From an uncultured Ruminococcus sp. (GTDB lineage: Bacteria > Bacillota > Clostridia > Oscillospirales > Ruminococcaceae), in the NCBI GenBank assembly GCA_910576995.1, contig CAJTLC010000015.1, positions 3,469-67,468 of the forward strand: a stretch of DNA of 64,000 bases, read 5' to 3'. The notes under the pieces are model-generated. The model worked only from the letters and a program-made list of their open reading frames with translations, ran no database searches and was not told the origin of the DNA. The position numbers and the translations under genes are program-made. Of this stretch, positions 62,550-64,000 are shown one piece after another. How positions within the stretch are numbered: the stretch's first letter is position 1; every line of letters starts with the position of its first letter.

Positions 62550-63949
62550 TGAAAAAAGGTATTATTGCTCTTGTCGCTCTCGCAGCGGCAGCGGGCATAT
62601 CCATGGCGTCTTTTTTTGCAATTAAATCCAAAAGCGAAAAAGAAACCAGGCAGGAAGAAATAAGCGCTGCGGACAAAGTTCTCTTCGAACTTGACGAAGC
62701 TTCACTTACAAAGATCCGGATCGACAACAGCGATGGCAGCTATACTGCCGAATATACAGATAATAGCTGGAAAATGACCGATTCTTCCGACGATGTTTTC
62801 GATCTGAAACAAGATGTGTTCAGCGGAATCTGTACGTTTCTCTCCAATCTTACCGCCCATGACAGTTATGGTGAGGCGAATGATGAGAATAAGCAGAAAT
62901 ACGGTCTGAACGATCCGTATACGATCACGGTTTTCAGCGGCGATGAATCTCATACGCTCTATATCGGCGATATCAGCCCTACCGGGGATTATTATTACGC
63001 TTACACTTCCGAAAAGAATAATATTTATGCAATTTCGGCGTCCGACGGCGAATCTCTGATATTCGACCGAATAAATCTTAAGAATGACAGTTTCGTTCCG
63101 TATACCGACAACGATATTGTTGGTATGACGCTGAAAAAGAATGGCGATGTTGTGTACGACCTGACTTTTGATACGAATGCCGGTTTGTGGCAGCTTCCCG
63201 AAGAATACAGTATGCTGACCGTAAATCAGACGAAGCCTTCTAACATGGTAACGCTTATCACTCGTTTGACGGCGGAAATTATGTATCCCGAATCCGATGA
63301 CGACATGGAAACATTTAATTTTGACGAACCCGCCGCGGAATTTATTGTAACGGGTGCGGACGGAACTCAGCGCACTATTCTTATGAGCCATTTCGGAAGC
63401 GAAGCAAAAACTTATACCCATACTTATATGACCGATTCAAAGCAGGTCGAAGTTTATTACGCCTCCGATCTTAAATTTATCGACTACGAAGTTTTCGACT
63501 TTATCACGCAAAGCGTTGAAAATGCAAATATGTACAGCATTACGGATTTTGAGATAAATTGCAGCGGGCTTTCGGATAAATTTACTTTTGATTCAGCTTC
63601 AATGAAGGCGGAATGCCGCGGTACGGAGATTGATCTCAACAATGCCGAACTGAAAAGCTATTTTGAGACGTTTTACAACACGTTCTCCTATCTGAATATC
63701 ACGGGTATTGATATCGACGCAGAACCAAAGCTTGAAGAACCTGTTTTCACCGCTAAATATACATTCAAAGACGGCGGTTCTTCCGTGATAGATCTTGTTT
63801 CCACCGGAAATGATAACGATTGTTATATATTTATCGACGGCGAATATACGGGAACGATTACTGATCTTAGTTTCATGTCGGGAACATACTCCATGTTGTC
63901 CGCTTATGAAAATCTTTGCAGACAATCAGATCTGACGCCCAACAATTAG
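62549..63949 (+). CDS. DUF4340-type extracytoplasmic protein of the ABC operon
   Basis: 466 residues. An N-terminal signal-anchor (about 4-26) is followed by repeated beta modules of the DUF4340 type: LTKIRIDNSDGSYTAEYTDNSW, ITVFSGDESHTLYIGD, and VYDLTFDTNAGLWQLPEEY with later copies. It is regularly found beside GldG-like genes, as here (TAATG overlap), and is thought to be a substrate- or envelope-side component. AAAAGGAGA precedes the ATG by about 8 nt; the longer in-frame start lies inside the previous gene. The TAG stop coincides with a hairpin-element terminus. Confidence 0.88.
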   Translation: MKKGIIALVALAAAAGISMASFFAIKSKSEKETRQEEISAADKVLFELDEASLTKIRIDNSDGSYTAEYTDNSWKMTDSSDDVFDLKQDVFSGICTFLSNLTAHDSYGEANDENKQKYGLNDPYTITVFSGDESHTLYIGDISPTGDYYYAYTSEKNNIYAISASDGESLIFDRINLKNDSFVPYTDNDIVGMTLKKNGDVVYDLTFDTNAGLWQLPEEYSMLTVNQTKPSNMVTLITRLTAEIMYPESDDDMETFNFDEPAAEFIVTGADGTQRTILMSHFGSEAKTYTHTYMTDSKQVEVYYASDLKFIDYEVFDFITQSVENANMYSITDFEINCSGLSDKFTFDSASMKAECRGTEIDLNNAELKSYFETFYNTFSYLNITGIDIDAEPKLEEPVFTAKYTFKDGGSSVIDLVSTGNDNDCYIFIDGEYTGTITDLSFMSGTYSMLSAYENLCRQSDLTPNN

Positions 63950-64000
63950 AGCGTGTTCACATAAAAATAAAATGCACGTCTTTTCGGCAAATTTTGACGA
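63948..64000. repeat. left part of a hairpin element cut by the window edge
   Basis: AGAGCGTGTTCACATAAAAA followed by TGCACGTCTTTTCGGCAAATTTTG, the same arm as in E3 and E11. The remainder lies outside. Confidence 0.8.

Overview
The window is chromosomal DNA of low to moderate GC from a Gram-positive, anaerobic, cellulosome-forming Clostridium-group bacterium. It most resembles a fibre-degrading Ruminococcus (R. flavefaciens-like). The grounds are a GH48 cellulase with a C-terminal dockerin, three further dockerin proteins, Thr/Pro-rich linkers, sortase-anchored surface proteins, GGAGG ribosome-binding sites with frequent TTG/GTG codons nearby, and many clean sigma-A promoters (TTGACA, 17-bp spacer, TATAAT). 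The genus is an inference from gene content. There is no rRNA, prophage, transposase or CRISPR array, and one tRNA (Leu-GAG).

Layout. 1-8.1 kb: a surface or pilus operon on the minus strand (coiled-coil mini-protein, signal peptidase I, a very large adhesin running off the left edge and beginning at a GTG), a membrane-anchored Thr-rich protein, a broken secreted-protein gene, an LPXTG protein, and pspA with a mini membrane protein. 8-19 kb: ROK regulator, AEC transporter with a zinc-ribbon protein, cytoplasmic GH5 glucanase, SulP permease with RmuC, a sortase-substrate protein, and DUF3343 with a cysteine desulfurase. 19-26 kb: cdaA-cdaR (c-di-AMP synthesis) and two dockerin proteins. 26-32 kb: malQ-glgP (glycogen and maltodextrin use), small membrane proteins and a membrane-linked lipase. 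32-42 kb: iorA-iorB-paaK-ACT operon (aryl-pyruvate/arylacetate chemistry, probably aromatic amino-acid synthesis from arylacetates), HAD phosphatase, and a tetrahydrofolate riboswitch controlling folT-folC. 41-50 kb: GH25 lysozyme, CNNM/CorC protein with a structured leader RNA, phosphoesterase, O-antigen-ligase-like protein, dockerin-bearing M6 metalloprotease and RNase Y. 50-56 kb: membrane protein, D-2-hydroxyacid dehydrogenase, proB, proA and a repeat-rich coiled-coil membrane protein in one operon, then tRNA-Leu. 56-64 kb: GH48 and a Gld-type ABC export operon.

The most unusual content is between the genes. At least eleven 50-215-bp elements form long imperfect hairpins. They share a conserved apex around CTG(T/A)CG, while their arms differ from copy to copy and still pair. 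Several sit directly behind sigma-A promoters in 5' leaders (pspA, sulP, a zinc-ribbon gene), and others overlap stop codons or appear to supply a Shine-Dalgarno sequence. In addition, two solitary repeats resembling CRISPR repeats, each with a shared 16-nt flank, lie in the leaders of two unrelated genes, and an unidentified structured RNA precedes the CNNM gene.
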